Shown here one piece after another: positions 34,609 through 42,801 of a DNA stretch of 61,679 nt; position 1 is the stretch's first letter, and every line of letters begins with the position of its first letter. Both the position numbers and the translations under genes were made by a program. Source of the DNA: Verrucomicrobiota bacterium (GTDB taxonomy: Bacteria; Verrucomicrobiota; Verrucomicrobiae; Limisphaerales; UBA11358); contig JACZKP010000081.1 in assembly GCA_014860005.1 (NCBI GenBank), positions 1-61,679 on the forward strand, read 5' to 3'. The notes under the pieces were generated by a model. It saw nothing but the letters and a program-made list of their open reading frames with translations. It did not search any database and was not told the DNA's origin.

Positions 34609-37269
34609 ATGAATATAAATTTCAGCCGCCTCGTGCTTTTGTGTGCTGGTTCGGGGTTGCTTCTATCCTCCAGCCTGGCCAATGGTCCGATCGAACGGGT
34701 GGCCAATACCACCCTGACCAACTTCCCCGCTCAACCGCCGCAGTTTGGCTACACCGTGACCAATGCCTTTCCCGGATTGCCACTCACCCAACCGGTCTGC
34801 ATCGCGTCGCCGCCGGGGGAAACCAATCGCCTGTTTATTCTCGAGAAGGGCGGAAACATCGTCGTGATCACCAATCTCGCGAGTCCCAACCGCACGGTGT
34901 TCATGACACTGTCCGTGGTCACGAGCAGTGAATCCGGACTGTTGGGGCTGGCTTTTCATCCGAATTACGCCGCGAACGGCTACTTCTATGTTTTCTCCTC
35001 GCGCAACCTGACCACTTCGCAGGGCAGCGGGCTTCACCAGTGCATTTCGCGCTTCCAGGTTTCGCCCACGAATCCGAACCAGGGTTTGCCGGCCACCGAG
35101 GAATTCCTAATCCGCCAGCGTCACACGGCTGCCAACCACAATGGCGGCGACTTGCATTTCGGGCCGGATGGCTACCTTTACGTGTCGCTGGGCGACGAAG
35201 GACCGCAATACAACGGCGCCGGACACGCCGGCATCATCACCAACAACTTCTTCTCGGCGATTCTGCGCCTGGACGTGGACAAGCGACCGGAAAATCCGCT
35301 ACCCAATCCGCATCCGGCCAACAGCACCAATTACCATGTGCCTGCGGACAACCCCTACATCGGCCTGACCCAGCTCAACGGCGCACCGGTAATTCCGTCG
35401 GACATCCGCACCGAGTTCTATTCCATCGGATATCGCAATCCGTGGCGGATGTCGTTCGACCCGGCCACGGGATTCCTTTATGTGGCCGACGTGGGTCAGA
35501 ACCTCTACGAGGAAGTGAGCGTCATTACCAACGGCGCCCATGCCGGCTGGCCCTACTACGAGGGGAACCTATTGGCCCGCAGCCTTTATCCGGATCGCCC
35601 CAACCTTTACACGAACCCGCCGCCGGGTCTGACTTTCCCCGTCCAGGCTTATGGCCACGGCAGCGGACCTTTGCAGGGCAACTCCGTCAGCGGCGGCATC
35701 GTTTATCGCGGCGATCGCATCTCGCAGCTTTACGGCGCATACGTCTTCGGGGACTACACAAGCGGCAACATTTGGTTTCTGCGCTATGACGGCACCAACA
35801 CCGTGCCGTTTCAACGCATCACGGGCGCTTCGGGACCGGTGGCGTTTGGCGCCGACCCGCGCAATGGCGACGTGTTGATCGCGCAGATCAACAACAGCCA
35901 GATTGGCCGGCTGGAATACAACACCACTTCCTCCGGCACACCTTTGCCCCCGACGCTCGCCGACACCGGCGCGTTCAGTGACCTAACTTCCCTCACACCC
36001 AATCCGGGCATTATGCCTTACGATATCAACGTGCCGTTCTGGTCCGACAACGCGCTTAAGTCGCGCTGGTTTTCTGTGCCGAATACCAACCTCGCCATCG
36101 GTTTCAGTCCCAATGGCAACTGGTCGTTTCCGACCGGCACGGTCTGGGTCAAACATTTTGAACTCGAATTGACCAACGGCTTGGCCGAGTCCCGCCAGCG
36201 GCTGGAAACGCGCTTCCTCGTGCGCAATCCGAACGGCGTTTACGGCGTGACTTATCGCTGGGACTCCGCAGACAACGCCACGCTGGTGCCGGAATCCGGC
36301 TTGGACGAAGCGTTCACAATCAACGACGGTGGCACGCTGCGCACGCAAGTATGGCGTTATCCCAGCCGTTCCGAGTGCCTGGCCTGTCACACGCCGCAGG
36401 GTGGTTTGGCGCTTGGCTTCAACACCGCCCAACTCAATCGCGATTTTGATTACCACGGCACGACCACAAACCAGCTTGAAGCCCTGCGGTTGGCCGGTTA
36501 TTTCAGCAATGAAGTGACGAACCGCCACCTGTTGCCGGCCTTGGCGCCCGCCACCAGTGAAACCGTCAGCCTGGAATATCGCGTGCGTTCTTATCTCGCG
36601 GCGAACTGTGTGTCCTGCCATCAGCCCGGCGGCTTGGTCTCCTCGCTCTGGGATGCCCGCATCAGCACGCCCGGCCCCGAGGCCAGGATCATCAATGGTT
36701 TGCTGCACAACAATTTTGGCGATTCCAACCATCGCGTGATCGCGCCGGGATCGCTTGCCAATTCCATTCTGTTCCAGCGCATCGCCAATCTCGGACCCGG
36801 CCACATGCCGCCGCTCGCAACTTCAGTCGTGGACGCCGAGGCGGTCAATCTGTTGGCCGCGTGGATTACCAACGACCTTGCCGGTTATCAGAGCTTTGCC
36901 GACTGGCAGATCGCTTATTTTGATTCAACCAATGCTCCCAACGGCGGTCCCGACGATGACTGGGACAAGAACGGTGCGAGCAACTATCTTGAATTCCTGA
37001 CGGGCACAAACCCGACCAACGCACTCGACGGCTGGAGAATTTCCATCGCCCTCAGCAACGACACCGCACACATCATGTTTCCGCAGATCGCCAATCGCGG
37101 ATTTGAGGTTGAGGGCACAAGGAGCTTGTTTGGGGCGGAAAGCTGGTCGCCATTGAACACGCCCGCCAATGCACCTTTCTTTTCCATTTCGAACCGCACG
37201 GCCATCGTGATGGACCCGTTGAGCAGCGGGACGAACATCTTCTACCGGGTGCGGGTGTTTGAACCGTAA
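34609..37269 (+). CDS. Secreted sugar-dehydrogenase (PQQ-type propeller) fused to c-type heme region
   Basis: 886 aa from ATG 34609, with signal peptide (LVLLCAGSGLLLSSSLANG). Residues about 45-440 are a six-bladed GSDH-type propeller: NHNGGDLHFGPDGYLYVSLGDEG carries the catalytic His, and RNPWRMSFDPATG and VADVGQNLYEE follow. Residues about 460-740 contain two heme-attachment motifs, CLACH near residue 589 and CVSCH near residue 666. The last part has an EF-hand-like DDDWDKNGASNYLEFLTGTNP and a beta-rich tail. It probably oxidises an aldose in the periplasm and passes electrons through the heme. No second gene supplies the pathway. Confidence 0.85.
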   Translation: MNINFSRLVLLCAGSGLLLSSSLANGPIERVANTTLTNFPAQPPQFGYTVTNAFPGLPLTQPVCIASPPGETNRLFILEKGGNIVVITNLASPNRTVFMTLSVVTSSESGLLGLAFHPNYAANGYFYVFSSRNLTTSQGSGLHQCISRFQVSPTNPNQGLPATEEFLIRQRHTAANHNGGDLHFGPDGYLYVSLGDEGPQYNGAGHAGIITNNFFSAILRLDVDKRPENPLPNPHPANSTNYHVPADNPYIGLTQLNGAPVIPSDIRTEFYSIGYRNPWRMSFDPATGFLYVADVGQNLYEEVSVITNGAHAGWPYYEGNLLARSLYPDRPNLYTNPPPGLTFPVQAYGHGSGPLQGNSVSGGIVYRGDRISQLYGAYVFGDYTSGNIWFLRYDGTNTVPFQRITGASGPVAFGADPRNGDVLIAQINNSQIGRLEYNTTSSGTPLPPTLADTGAFSDLTSLTPNPGIMPYDINVPFWSDNALKSRWFSVPNTNLAIGFSPNGNWSFPTGTVWVKHFELELTNGLAESRQRLETRFLVRNPNGVYGVTYRWDSADNATLVPESGLDEAFTINDGGTLRTQVWRYPSRSECLACHTPQGGLALGFNTAQLNRDFDYHGTTTNQLEALRLAGYFSNEVTNRHLLPALAPATSETVSLEYRVRSYLAANCVSCHQPGGLVSSLWDARISTPGPEARIINGLLHNNFGDSNHRVIAPGSLANSILFQRIANLGPGHMPPLATSVVDAEAVNLLAAWITNDLAGYQSFADWQIAYFDSTNAPNGGPDDDWDKNGASNYLEFLTGTNPTNALDGWRISIALSNDTAHIMFPQIANRGFEVEGTRSLFGAESWSPLNTPANAPFFSISNRTAIVMDPLSSGTNIFYRVRVFEP

Positions 37270-37435
37270 GCCGTCCGATGAAAGTTGAGTGCGCAAGTCT
37301 GCCTGAACCGCGGCTCGGCGGACAATTGGCCCAGCGGTAAATTTGACCTCCCCCCAGCTCGCACAATGTCTCGCCTTTGAAGAGCATTGACGGGCATGGA
37401 CAGCGCGAGCGGTTGGGTGCAGACTGCCAGTGAGC

Positions 37436-37984
37436 ATGAACAGCGAGATCACCATCAATTCTGACTCGCCGATGAGCGCCGTATTGGAAGCCTTTCCCGG
37501 CGCGCAACGGGCGTTGTTTCGCCGCTACCACATCGGCGGGTGCAGCAGTTGCGGCTTTCGGTCCGACGAAACCCTGGCCCAGGTGTGCGAGCGCAACGGT
37601 GGATTGGACGCCGCCGAAGTGCTGGCGCACATCCGATCCAGTCATGAAGAGGACGCGAAGATTTTAATCGAGCCAAAGGAACTGGCCGAATGGCGCAAGC
37701 AAGATGCCTCGGTGCGTTTGCTCGACGTGCGATCGCGCGAGGAATTTGAAGCCGTGCGTATCGAGGGCTCGATGTTGATGTCCCAGGAAACAATGCGGCA
37801 GATCATGGGTGAAGGCACAAACACCCGCCCGCTGGTGATTGTGGATCATCAAGGCAAGAACGCGCTGGACGCGGCGGCGTATTTCATGGGGCACGGTTTG
37901 CAGAACGTGCGCTGCCTGCGGGGCGGGATTGATGCGTGGGCGCAGGAGTCGGAGCCGGCAATGCGAAGGTATCGGCTTGGGTAG
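37436..37984 (+). CDS. Small Cys-containing N-domain fused to a rhodanese-like domain lacking its Cys
   Basis: 182 aa from ATG 37436 (GTG 37430 adds two residues). The N-terminal 60 residues resemble the DUF1858/ScdA-like helical domain with HIGGCSSCGF, a possible Fe-S or metal site. Residues about 75-180 are a rhodanese fold (LLDVRSREEFEAVRIEGS... NVRCLRGGIDAW), but the position of the active-site Cys holds Asp in VIVDHQGKNA, so sulfur transfer is not expected. A NifU-type scaffold follows 570 nt downstream after a pseudopilin. A role in Fe-S or sulfur handling is inferred only. Confidence 0.75.
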   Translation: MNSEITINSDSPMSAVLEAFPGAQRALFRRYHIGGCSSCGFRSDETLAQVCERNGGLDAAEVLAHIRSSHEEDAKILIEPKELAEWRKQDASVRLLDVRSREEFEAVRIEGSMLMSQETMRQIMGEGTNTRPLVIVDHQGKNALDAAAYFMGHGLQNVRCLRGGIDAWAQESEPAMRRYRLG

Positions 37985-38028
37985 ACAACAGAGCGTGACT
38001 GTTGTTCGCTGCTTTTGTCTGAACTAAT

Positions 38029-38544
38029 ATGAAACCAATGTCAATGGCATGGACTGGCGGCGGGATCACTTTGATCGAGGTGCTCGTCGTGATCGCAATC
38101 GTTTGTATCTTGAGCGCCTTGGTGATGTCGCCTGTGAGCCGGTCGCTCGAAAAGGCGAGGCGAGTGAAATGTCAGAATCAGCTCCGCCAATTCTACACCA
38201 TCACAGTTGCCTATGCTGATGAGCACGGTGGCCTGTTGGGCAGCTATTGGGACTTCCTCAAGCAGACGCCCATGCTGTGCCCAAGCGACAAGACTTCTGG
38301 CACATCGCCCTCACATTGGGAGAACTCGCGCCCCTCAAGTTACGATCCCACCCCCGGTGTTTTCGGAGACGGCAGGCGCTTGGCTGATATGCAACACGAT
38401 TGGGCTATTTGGATTATGCTTCAAGAGAAACACCCCTGGCATGATCCTTCCAAAAAGCCCGCTTTTGATCGTGGCAAATGGGAAGGCCGGTTTCTAATGT
38501 TGAAGGCGGATGGGACGACACCTTGGGTTTTAACTTTCCGATGA
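38029..38544 (+). CDS. Pseudopilin-like protein
   Basis: 171 aa. The prepilin-type N-terminus GGITLIEVLVVIAIVCILSALVMSPV has the Glu at +5 and the usual hydrophobic helix; the leader is unusually neutral (MKPMSMAWTGG). A second Cys-containing half follows (MLCPSDKTSG). No H-X9-DG motif is visible. It sits between the rhodanese-like gene and the NifU-like gene; the small intergenic gaps (44 and 10 nt) suggest co-transcription, although the functions seem unrelated. Confidence 0.8.
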   Translation: MKPMSMAWTGGGITLIEVLVVIAIVCILSALVMSPVSRSLEKARRVKCQNQLRQFYTITVAYADEHGGLLGSYWDFLKQTPMLCPSDKTSGTSPSHWENSRPSSYDPTPGVFGDGRRLADMQHDWAIWIMLQEKHPWHDPSKKPAFDRGKWEGRFLMLKADGTTPWVLTFR

Positions 38545-38554
38545 AATTCTTGGC

Positions 38555-39058
38555 ATGATTGACGATTTACAGAAACGAATTCAGGATGCGCTGGCTAATC
38601 CCCAGAACATGGGCGAACTGGCCAACGCCGACGCCATCGGCACGGTGGGCAATTCCGACTGCGGCGAGATGCTGCGGATGTGGGTGAAGTTCAAGCAGCA
38701 GGATGGCCGGAAGGTCATTGACCGCGCCACGTTTCAATCCTTCGGCTGCGAGACCGCGATTGCGGTGGCCAGCCTGGCAACGGAGTTGATTCGCGGCAAG
38801 ACCGCGGAGGAAGCCTTGTCGCTCAAGACCGAGGAATTGGCGGGCGAACTAGGCCCGCTGCCACCGATGAAAATTCACTGCGCCCAACTCGTGGAAGGCG
38901 CGTTACGCTCGGCATTGAGTCCGCAGGCCGAGACGTGCGTCAAGCCAACCGAGGCGACAGCACCTATGGCGAGTTCCTCCGCGCCCACCTTGCTGGACCG
39001 GATCGCCAAACCGCAGGCGGGTGGGGTGAAAATCACCTTCCTCGACCAAGGTTCGTAA
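38555..39058 (+). CDS. Iron-sulfur cluster scaffold, NifU/IscU N-terminal type
   Basis: 167 aa. Three Cys ligands with the IscU spacing: VGNSDCGEMLRM, QSFGCETAIAVAS and KIHCAQLVEGAL. The conserved Asp just before the first Cys is present. Assembles [2Fe-2S] or [4Fe-4S] clusters for transfer to apoproteins. A C-terminal extension of about 40 residues with Ser/Pro-rich sequence is longer than usual. No IscS desulfurase gene is adjacent. Confidence 0.9.
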   Translation: MIDDLQKRIQDALANPQNMGELANADAIGTVGNSDCGEMLRMWVKFKQQDGRKVIDRATFQSFGCETAIAVASLATELIRGKTAEEALSLKTEELAGELGPLPPMKIHCAQLVEGALRSALSPQAETCVKPTEATAPMASSSAPTLLDRIAKPQAGGVKITFLDQGS

Positions 39059-39179
39059 GCTCGCCGACAACTGCGGATTTATATCGGCCGCTGGGCGAGG
39101 CGCACGGGTGATTGGGCTGGGGGGCTGCGCTTTTATGCTTCGTGGAAGGACCAGGCTGCCGCCATCTGCTTATTTTTGC

Positions 39180-40109
39180 TCACGCAACCAGTATCTTCGT
39201 CGCAGCCTCCAAACTCGTCCGATCCGCCACGTGGAGCATCTGCGCTTTCTTATCAATGCGCTTCATGAAGCCACTTAACGCTGTGCCGGGGCCGAGTTCA
39301 ATGAAACGCGTGAATCCCTGGGCCAGCAGGTATCGCATGGACGCCTCCCAGCGTACGGGCGAGGTGACTTGTTCAACCAACCGATCATTGATGTCCGCCG
39401 GGCTGCCATGCGGCTGCGCGGTGACATTGGAAATCACCAGCACGTCCGGGGCGGTGATGCTCGCCTGTTCGAGTTCCGCCCGCAATTTCGGCTGGGCGCT
39501 GGCCATCAAGGGCGAGTGATAGGCACCGGCTACGACGAGTTGAATTGCCCGCTTTGCGCCCTTGGCCTTCGCCAGTTCGACGGCCTTCGCAATTCTGTGC
39601 GCCTCGCCGGAAATCACGAGCTGGCCCGGACAATTCAGATTCGCCAGCGCCACTTCCGCCTCGGCGCACACTTCGCGTGTCGGGGCTTCGTCCAGCCCAA
39701 TCACCGCTGCCATGCCGCCCTTAGTGAGGTCGCAGGCCTCCTGCATGAATCGTCCACGCTGGCGCACCACGCGCAAGCCATCCTCGAAGCTCAGCGCGCC
39801 TGCCGCCGTAAGCGCCGTGAATTCGCCGAGCGACAAACCTGCCGTGGCCTCATACTTCAATGCCGGCAAGCGATCTTTGAGCAATTGAAACGCGACCCAA
39901 CTCACGAGAAAAATTCCCGGCTGCGCATTTTCCGTCTTGGTCAATTCCGGCTCCGGACCGTTGAAACAGATCGAAGCCAGATCGTAGCCGAGTGCGGCAT
40001 TGGCGCGATCAAACCAGGCCTTGGCGGAGGGGAAGTGTTCCGCCAGGTCCTTGCCCATGCCTACAACCTGCGCGCCCTGTCCGGCGAAGAGAAGTGCGGT
40101 TTTGCTCAT
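39180..40109 (-). CDS. fabD: Malonyl-CoA:ACP transacylase
   Basis: 309 aa. Start MSKTALLFAGQGAQVVGMGKDL; active-site Ser in GLSLGEF (GxSxG) and His in VAGAYHSPLM. Transfers the malonyl group from CoA to acyl carrier protein, supplying chain-extension units for fatty acid synthesis. It lies on the same strand as the fabG-acpP-fabF cluster but is separated by a nucleoside phosphorylase and a plus-strand gene. Confidence 0.95.
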   Translation of the reverse strand: MSKTALLFAGQGAQVVGMGKDLAEHFPSAKAWFDRANAALGYDLASICFNGPEPELTKTENAQPGIFLVSWVAFQLLKDRLPALKYEATAGLSLGEFTALTAAGALSFEDGLRVVRQRGRFMQEACDLTKGGMAAVIGLDEAPTREVCAEAEVALANLNCPGQLVISGEAHRIAKAVELAKAKGAKRAIQLVVAGAYHSPLMASAQPKLRAELEQASITAPDVLVISNVTAQPHGSPADINDRLVEQVTSPVRWEASMRYLLAQGFTRFIELGPGTALSGFMKRIDKKAQMLHVADRTSLEAATKILVA

Positions 40110-40227
40110 TCAGGCCGCCAACTAAACATGAATTTGGGAAACAGCGAAAGTGCGAATTGCGGCACAAGAACTGGCTTTGGCTTCCACGCGCAGGGCAGGC
40201 AACCCTCGGCGAAGCCCGAGGCGACCA

Positions 40228-41592
40228 TCAACGCATGAGGACTTCGGCAATGAGGGGAGGCGTTCGGACCCGCTTGCTTGAAATTGCAAAGGCCAGTTTG
40301 AGCCGGGCGCAGGCGATCTTCGCTTGCGCACGGTCAGCCGCGTGAATACGGGCGAGCACGTCGCCGGATTTCACTCGCTCGCCAGGCTTCAAGATTTGAT
40401 CCACTCCCACGTCAGAATTGATCGCTGATTCCTTCGTGAGCCGCCCGCCGCCGAGGTCGCGAATCACTTCCCCGATGAGGCGCGCGTCGCACTTCGAGAC
40501 GAAACCGCTGCGGTCAGCCCTAAGTTCCAGGACAGCCGGCGCGGTGTGGTCGTGGGCCAGTTTCTTTCGGAACGCGTCAAGGTCGGCGCCCTGCGCCGCG
40601 AGCATTTCATCCCACTTCTTGCGCGGCGCGCCGGAGTCCAAACAATCCTCCGCTTGCTGATGGGCAGCTTTGAAGGATCTCGCCTTGCCGGTTTGGACGA
40701 GCAGGTGCGCGGCACACGCAAGGACGAGTTCGCGCAAATCGTCTAGGCCAGGCGTCGCGCCTGACTCATCCTTCTTTGAGTTAGAGACAGGCGCGACGCC
40801 TGTCCTACGATCAAGACAGGCCACGCTTTCTTTCACTTCCAGCCAGTTTCCCGCAGCGCGTCCAAGCGGCGCGTTCATCTCCGTGAGCATGGCGCGCGTG
40901 TTCACGCCGCATTGATTGCCGAGGGTGACCATCGCCCGGGCCAACTTGCGGGCGTCAACCTTGGTTTGCATGAACGCGGCGCGACCGAACTTCACGTCGA
41001 GAATCAGCGCATCGAGGTTTTCGGCAAGCTTCTTGGAGAGGATCGAAGAAACAATGAGCGGGATGCTGGGCACGGTGCCGGTCACGTCGCGCAGAGCGTA
41101 AAGTTTTTTGTCGGCAGGCACCATGCGGTCGGTCTGGCCGCAGATGACACAACCAACTTTCTGCACAATTTCCACGATGCGCTTCGCCGGCAACAACGTC
41201 ATGAATCCCGGAATGGAATCCAGTTTATCGAGCGTGCCGCCCGTGATGCCCAGGCCGCGACCGGAAACCATCGGCACGCGAAAGCCGAGACAGGCCAGCA
41301 ACGGCGCAAGCGGCAGCGATACCTTGTCGCCCACACCGCCGGTGGAGTGTTTGTCCACGAGCGTGCGCGGATCTTTTGGGAATTTTAGCACGTCGCCCGA
41401 ATCGCGCATGGCGAGCGTGAGGGCGGCGGTTTCCTCATTGTTCAGGCCGCGGAAGAAGACCGCCATCAGAAACGCGGCGAGCTGGTAATCGGGAAATTTT
41501 CCGGCGACGACCGCTGCGATGATTTCGCGAAGCTCCTCAACCCGGAGCGCCTGGCCGTCGCGTTTGGCTTCGATGCGAGCGAGGAAATTCAC
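40228..41592 (-). CDS. Thymidine/pyrimidine-nucleoside phosphorylase with in-frame repeat insertion
   Basis: 454 aa if started at GTG 41592 (VNFLARIEAKRDG matches the family's N-terminus; longer frames give no homology). Cleaves thymidine or uridine with phosphate to base and sugar-1-phosphate. Signature blocks: LVDKHSTGGVGDKVSL (phosphate site) and VSGRGLGITGGTLDKLDSIPGF. Between VKESVACL and DDLRELVL about 21 residues (RRTGVAPVSNSKKDESGATPG) do not belong to the family and are encoded by a perfect-looking inverted repeat at 40744-40807. Without them the length is 433, the family norm. The frame is intact. Confidence 0.9.
   Translation of the reverse strand: MNFLARIEAKRDGQALRVEELREIIAAVVAGKFPDYQLAAFLMAVFFRGLNNEETAALTLAMRDSGDVLKFPKDPRTLVDKHSTGGVGDKVSLPLAPLLACLGFRVPMVSGRGLGITGGTLDKLDSIPGFMTLLPAKRIVEIVQKVGCVICGQTDRMVPADKKLYALRDVTGTVPSIPLIVSSILSKKLAENLDALILDVKFGRAAFMQTKVDARKLARAMVTLGNQCGVNTRAMLTEMNAPLGRAAGNWLEVKESVACLDRRTGVAPVSNSKKDESGATPGLDDLRELVLACAAHLLVQTGKARSFKAAHQQAEDCLDSGAPRKKWDEMLAAQGADLDAFRKKLAHDHTAPAVLELRADRSGFVSKCDARLIGEVIRDLGGGRLTKESAINSDVGVDQILKPGERVKSGDVLARIHAADRAQAKIACARLKLAFAISSKRVRTPPLIAEVLMR
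40744..40807. repeat. Inverted repeat inserted in frame in the nucleoside-phosphorylase gene
   Basis: Two 24-nt arms (40744-40767 and 40784-40807) match at 22 of 24 positions as reverse complements, with a 16-nt loop. Each arm contains AGGCGTCGCGCCT, itself nearly palindromic. The insertion codes for about 21 residues absent from homologues and keeps the frame. Confidence 0.9.
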
Positions 41593-41686
41593 CGGCGCGA
41601 ACTTAGCAATGGCGGGTTTGAACGCAACCACGAACCCGGGCACCGTCAGACTTGCGAAGGGTCCGACAGTGGGGTAGAGAAGGCTC

Positions 41687-42739
41687 ATGCAACGAAGCGG
41701 CCTCATTCTGGGATTGACGTTCTTGAGCGTCGGTTTGGCTGCGATAGTAGTGTGGCAGGCGCTCTTGTTGCGAACACAGAAAGCGAACCTGGCGCAGATC
41801 GAATCACAGCTTGGTGAAAGGGCGCCTTCGTTCGCGTCCGGTTCATCCGATCCTGTGCAAACACGCGCTGACCTGAACGTTGAGCATGATCATCGTTCGC
41901 CGGCTGACAACGCTTTGCAGGTCGCATCGCCTGCCCACACCGCAGCGTCAGGCTTGACGACAAACTGGCCCAAGTTCGACTGGCGGCTGGTGGAGTCGGA
42001 AGATTACCGCACCTATGTGAAGAATCTGCGCGACATCGGTTGTCCGGAGCAAACGGTGCGGGACATCGTGACCGCGGACGTGACGCAAGCATTCGCGGCC
42101 AGGCGGGCGGAAGTGGCCGCGCTCCGATACGGCGAATCCAAGTTCAACGAGTTTGATGACGCGGCGGATGCCGGCTTTGCGCGAAACCGCCGCGTGGTGG
42201 ACGAGGCCATGAATGAAGCGGTGCGTCAATTGCTCGGCGCAGAGGGTGTGGCGACTTCAACCGCCTGGGCATGGAGAGTTGCGGCCATCGAACAACAACT
42301 CGCCATTCTGCCCGCGGACAAACACGGCGCGGCCCTGGAGATTCTGCTGCGCAATGGTGAGGTGGATGTCCCGTTGCCCCGTGGCATCAGTGGGAATCGT
42401 CTGACCGCAACTCAAGCGGAAGAACTGCAACTGCGATTGGAGACCTTCGACCGCCGCCGAAATGAGTTGCTGCAGGTGCTTACACCCGAGGAATACGAGC
42501 AAATGGACATGAGGATTTCCTGGACCGGCGACAACCTGCGGCAGGCCATGGCGAAGTTTCAGCCGACCGAGGCGGAGTTCACGGCGATCTTCCGGGAATG
42601 GCGCGCTCATGACCAAAGAATCGCCGGCATGTGGGCGAGCGGAGAACCAGACCCTGGAAACAAACAAGTGTTTGCCAATATTGAGCAGTTGCTCGGGCCG
42701 GAACGCTACCAGCAGTATCGCGAGACTTGGTGGAAGTAA
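41687..42739 (+). CDS. Membrane-anchored protein of unknown function
   Basis: 350 aa. One N-terminal membrane helix (LILGLTFLSVGLAAIVVWQALLL), then a short coiled coil, a low-complexity linker to about residue 90, and a mainly helical domain containing FDWRLVESEDYRTYVKNLRDIGCPEQTVRDIV. The sequence IGCPEQTVRDIVTADV resembles a motif in a large family of Verrucomicrobiota envelope proteins as I recall them, without known function. It lies divergent from the phosphorylase gene and converges with fabF (62 nt). Confidence 0.6.
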   Translation: MQRSGLILGLTFLSVGLAAIVVWQALLLRTQKANLAQIESQLGERAPSFASGSSDPVQTRADLNVEHDHRSPADNALQVASPAHTAASGLTTNWPKFDWRLVESEDYRTYVKNLRDIGCPEQTVRDIVTADVTQAFAARRAEVAALRYGESKFNEFDDAADAGFARNRRVVDEAMNEAVRQLLGAEGVATSTAWAWRVAAIEQQLAILPADKHGAALEILLRNGEVDVPLPRGISGNRLTATQAEELQLRLETFDRRRNELLQVLTPEEYEQMDMRISWTGDNLRQAMAKFQPTEAEFTAIFREWRAHDQRIAGMWASGEPDPGNKQVFANIEQLLGPERYQQYRETWWK

Positions 42740-42801
42740 CCTGCGGCAACAGGTTCAACAGGCAGCCTGGTGAGGCTGCCCGCTGACTATCGGCGGCAGA
42801 T

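Noticed and set aside
41593..41706. Earlier start for the nucleoside phosphorylase
   Set aside because: The extra residues have no family counterpart and the ATG at 41688 overlaps the ATG of the divergent gene (shared CATG).
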